NCBI GenBank assembly: GCA_012295275.1
Contig: CM022667.1
Location: 14,534,668-14,544,667 of the forward strand
Reading direction: 5' to 3'
DNA: 10,000 nt
From: Chrysomallon squamiferum
Taxonomy: Eukaryota > Mollusca > Gastropoda > Neomphalida > Peltospiridae
Positions 8,280 to 10,000 of the stretch are shown here, one piece after another. A program made the translations under genes and the position numbers. Each line of letters starts with the position of its first letter. The first letter of the stretch is position 1. The notes beneath the pieces were generated by a model, which ran no database searches, was not told the DNA's origin, and saw only the letters and a program-made list of their open reading frames with translations.

Positions 8280-9410
8280 GCCTTAGAAAACGGGTTTAAT
8301 TGCTAACCTCATTTTCAATAAAGGTCAGTGGTCATGCTGCTTACCGATACCGAGGCTACTTCGGCTGCAACCTTGCGCTCAACGCATTTGCTTCAAATGT
8401 ACAAGGAGTTCCCAGTGTGGTCGTTTTTCCTAAAATGATGCGTTGAGGCTTTTATTTAAAACCATTAAGCGATTACTGTAGCTCACGATCAGCCGATTTG
8501 ATAATGGCGTGCGTCCATGTAATCAGTTTTCTCCATCTAAAGCAATGCCATTTCCTCCTTAACGTCACAAACATGCACGCCGTGGTCAGAAGCAGTTTTT
8601 CACTGTCAGAATTTCAAACAGTAGTTATCTTCTGAACCGGCGAGCTTCCCCGGAGTAATAGTCAATAATTTTATTCTCCGACGAACCGCCATTTCGCTTC
8701 CTACCCTCGCAAAACAAACGCGTAAACCCCAAACGCTGTGACGTCATTGATCTTTGGCGGGTAAACACAGATTGATCGCGTGGCCGGAGATATATGGCTT
8801 TGTTATGACGTAAAGCTTGGAAGAACACATTGCTTTGATGAATGTCGTCTGCACCGCACGACTATCAATCCACCATACGTATTGTCAGAACGTGCAAATG
8901 AACGAGATTCATTTGTGTAATGAAACATGAACGCTCGTGAACTGGGGCGATGCAGCCGATATAAGTGTGAGGTGATTAATACCAAATCGCCGGTCTGCAT
9001 AACCCGTTCAACGCGGTGCCAATAAATTTAGAATTGTCACTCTGTTGAGGTTCCCATCATATCGTGAATAACTGCCACACACCGCCTTGAAAGTCATCTG
9101 CACCAATCATTGATAATATTATGGAAATGGGCTCGAAGTGGAATCATTACATAAAAGATGCGGCATAACTCATCGTCCGCTGGTTGTATATGTTAAGTCC
9201 CAGTAATTTAACTTTGACGAATATGGATGTCTGGAAACATCAAAATGTCGCAGATTAAGTCAATTAAATAATTGTGTTTTACGACAATATGCAGATGCCG
9301 GTTTTGTGGTTTCGGAATGGTTCGATCAATTCATGTTTCTTCCATTCCTACTAAATGTGGATCGTGTATTTCATTTATTCAAGTCGTAATTTCTTATCAT
9401 ATTGTACATT
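8280..9410. other. Complex, CpG-richer island, no gene assigned
   Basis: This is the longest stretch free of simple repeats and visibly the richest in CpG. Two overlapping minus-strand frames of 65-67 codons (8828-8625 and 9000-8803) are arginine- and serine-rich mainly because of CpG codons, and I recognise no family in either. A DR1-type pair of nuclear-receptor half-sites, AGGTCA-G-TGGTCA, lies at 8322-8334. The island could be a promoter, an enhancer or an unrecognised exon region. Confidence 0.5.
8560..8813. promoter_or_regulatory. Candidate CRE/E2F/YY1 promoter-type cluster
   Basis: In order: TAACGTCA (8560-8567), CCGCCATTT, a YY1-like core (8686-8694), the palindromic CRE TGACGTCA (8739-8746), TTTGGCGGG, an E2F-like site (8753-8761), GTAAACA, a forkhead-like core overlapping its last base (8761-8767), and TGACGTAA (8806-8813). 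In animals CREB/ATF, YY1 and E2F sites commonly occur together in TATA-less promoters. Here the sites are seen and their use is inferred. Direction and start site cannot be given. Confidence 0.4.
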
Positions 9411-9475
9411 AAAAAAAAAAAAAAAACAAAAAAAAAAAAGAACAAACAAACAAACAAAAACACAGAAAACATAAA
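9411..9475. repeat. A-rich run with AAAC repeats
   Basis: A runs interrupted by single C or G pass into four AAC-A type units. This closes the complex island on its right side. Confidence 0.9.
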
Positions 9476-9566
9476 CCCCCAAAATGGTTTGTGTCAAGAT
9501 GTCACTTCAACATTTTAAATTAAATACTGTATATTGCAATCTCACCATAAACATAAATCAAATTAG

Positions 9567-9679
9567 TCAAACAAACAAATGCGCAAAATAAACAAACAAA
9601 CAAACAAACAAATATACATACATAAAACAAACAAACAAACAAACAGTTAAAGAAAGAAAGATAGATAGAAAGAAAGAAA
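9567..9679. repeat. (AAAC)n, then (AAAG)/(ATAG)n
   Basis: Two blocks of AAAC tetranucleotides (about 9567-9612 and 9626-9645) flank an ATACATAC insert, followed by AAAG and ATAG units at 9649-9679. The minus-strand frame through it, rich in Phe, Leu, Cys and Val, is a repeat artefact and only superficially resembles a membrane protein. Confidence 0.92.
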
Positions 9680-9810
9680 TACTTTAGAAAAACAGTATTT
9701 TCTATTTCCATCCAGATCAGAAAACATTATCTATTTCTAATTTTGTTAACAATTAAATTTCTTAATCTTTTTCCAGTTACTTCAACAAACAATAACTATA
9801 AAACAACAAT
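9680..9810. other. Short AT-rich spacer
   Basis: Nothing distinctive is seen between the tetranucleotide block and the trinucleotide array. Confidence 0.6.
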
Positions 9811-9986
9811 TACTTCTACTAATAATACTACAACTACAATTACTACTACTACTACTACATAGTACTGTACTACTACTACTATTACTCCTACTACTATTAC
9901 ATCACTACTACTACTACTACAGTAATAATAATAATAACAAAAATAATAATGATGATGATGATAATGTTAATGATAATAATAATAAC
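9811..9986. repeat. Degenerate (TAC)n/(TAA)n/(ATG)n array
   Basis: Triplet array of TAC/ACT with ATT and CCT variants, changing to TAA at 9922, then GATGATGATG near 9951-9960 and AAT triplets. Orientation and composition match the array at 1220-1426. The array ends close to the window edge. Confidence 0.9.
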
Positions 9987-10000
9987 TGAAAAAATGAGGA

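Noticed and set aside
8625-9000. Two overlapping minus-strand frames in the CpG-rich island
   Set aside because: 65-67 codons, mutually overlapping, no recognised family, and Arg/Ser richness explained by CpG. Left unannotated, although an exon cannot be excluded.
9318-9328. GGTTCGATCAA, similar to a tRNA B box
   Set aside because: It lacks the closing CC, and no A box or cloverleaf arms fit upstream.
8280-9426. The complex island as a retrocopy with a poly-A tail at 9411
   Set aside because: No coding remnant or target-site duplication could be identified, and A runs are common throughout the window.
9520-9711. Minus-strand frame resembling a Cys/Leu/Phe-rich membrane peptide
   Set aside because: It is the (GTTT)n complement of the AAAC repeat.

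Overview
The window looks like non-coding nuclear DNA from an animal. It is AT-rich, packed with long simple repeats, and shows no recognisable protein-coding gene, rRNA, tRNA, CRISPR array or intact mobile element. The mix of very long pure (AG)/(CT) dinucleotide tracts, CA/TA/GT arrays, degenerate (TAC)n and (TAA)n arrays, AAAC tetranucleotides and long poly-A/poly-T runs is what one sees in repeat-rich invertebrate genomes such as molluscs, cephalopods included. That taxonomic guess is weak and rests only on repeat style. A bacterial origin is very unlikely. Every open frame longer than about 60 codons is either simple repeat read in frame (Arg-Glu, Ser-Leu, Thr-His runs) or a short frame with no family features.

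Layout. 1-359: A-rich flank. 360-459: pure (GA)50. 460-960: unique DNA with an 83-nt precursor-like hairpin (618-700) and a CCAAT/CRE motif group (810-879). 961-1430: AAAAC, CA/TA and (TAC)n repeats. 1431-1891: unique DNA with a CpG-bearing group of promoter-type motifs (1577-1717). 1892-1975: (CT)32(GT)10. 2045-2165: AT array. 2191-2319: a compact array of E-boxes in an 18-bp tandem repeat. 2522-2629: (TAA)/(ATT)/(TAG) composite. 2705-3145: a diverged tandem duplication. 3571-3985: a GT/AT minisatellite with a unit of about 62 bp. 3986-4714: unique DNA with a palindromic CpG cluster. 4715-4793: pure AG tract. 4794-6173: unique AT-rich DNA. 6174-6404: two copies of an intron-like module. 6405-7344: unique. 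7345-7462: pure (CT)59. 7463-7896: unique. 7897-7985: a CA/GT array folding into a near-perfect hairpin. 8114-8273: poly-A to poly-T bracket. 8280-9410: the most complex and CpG-richest stretch, with CRE, E2F-, YY1- and forkhead-like sites. 9411-9679: A-rich and AAAC repeats. 9811-9986: a second degenerate (TAC)n array.

There are no genes whose interplay can be described. The functional signal, if any, is probably cis-regulatory. The octamer TGACGTAA or its complement occurs four times, always in the non-repetitive islands, together with one full palindromic CRE. Three E-boxes sit at exact 18-bp spacing. The best RNA candidate is the 618-700 hairpin. Motif matches were read by eye; none is proof of binding or transcription.
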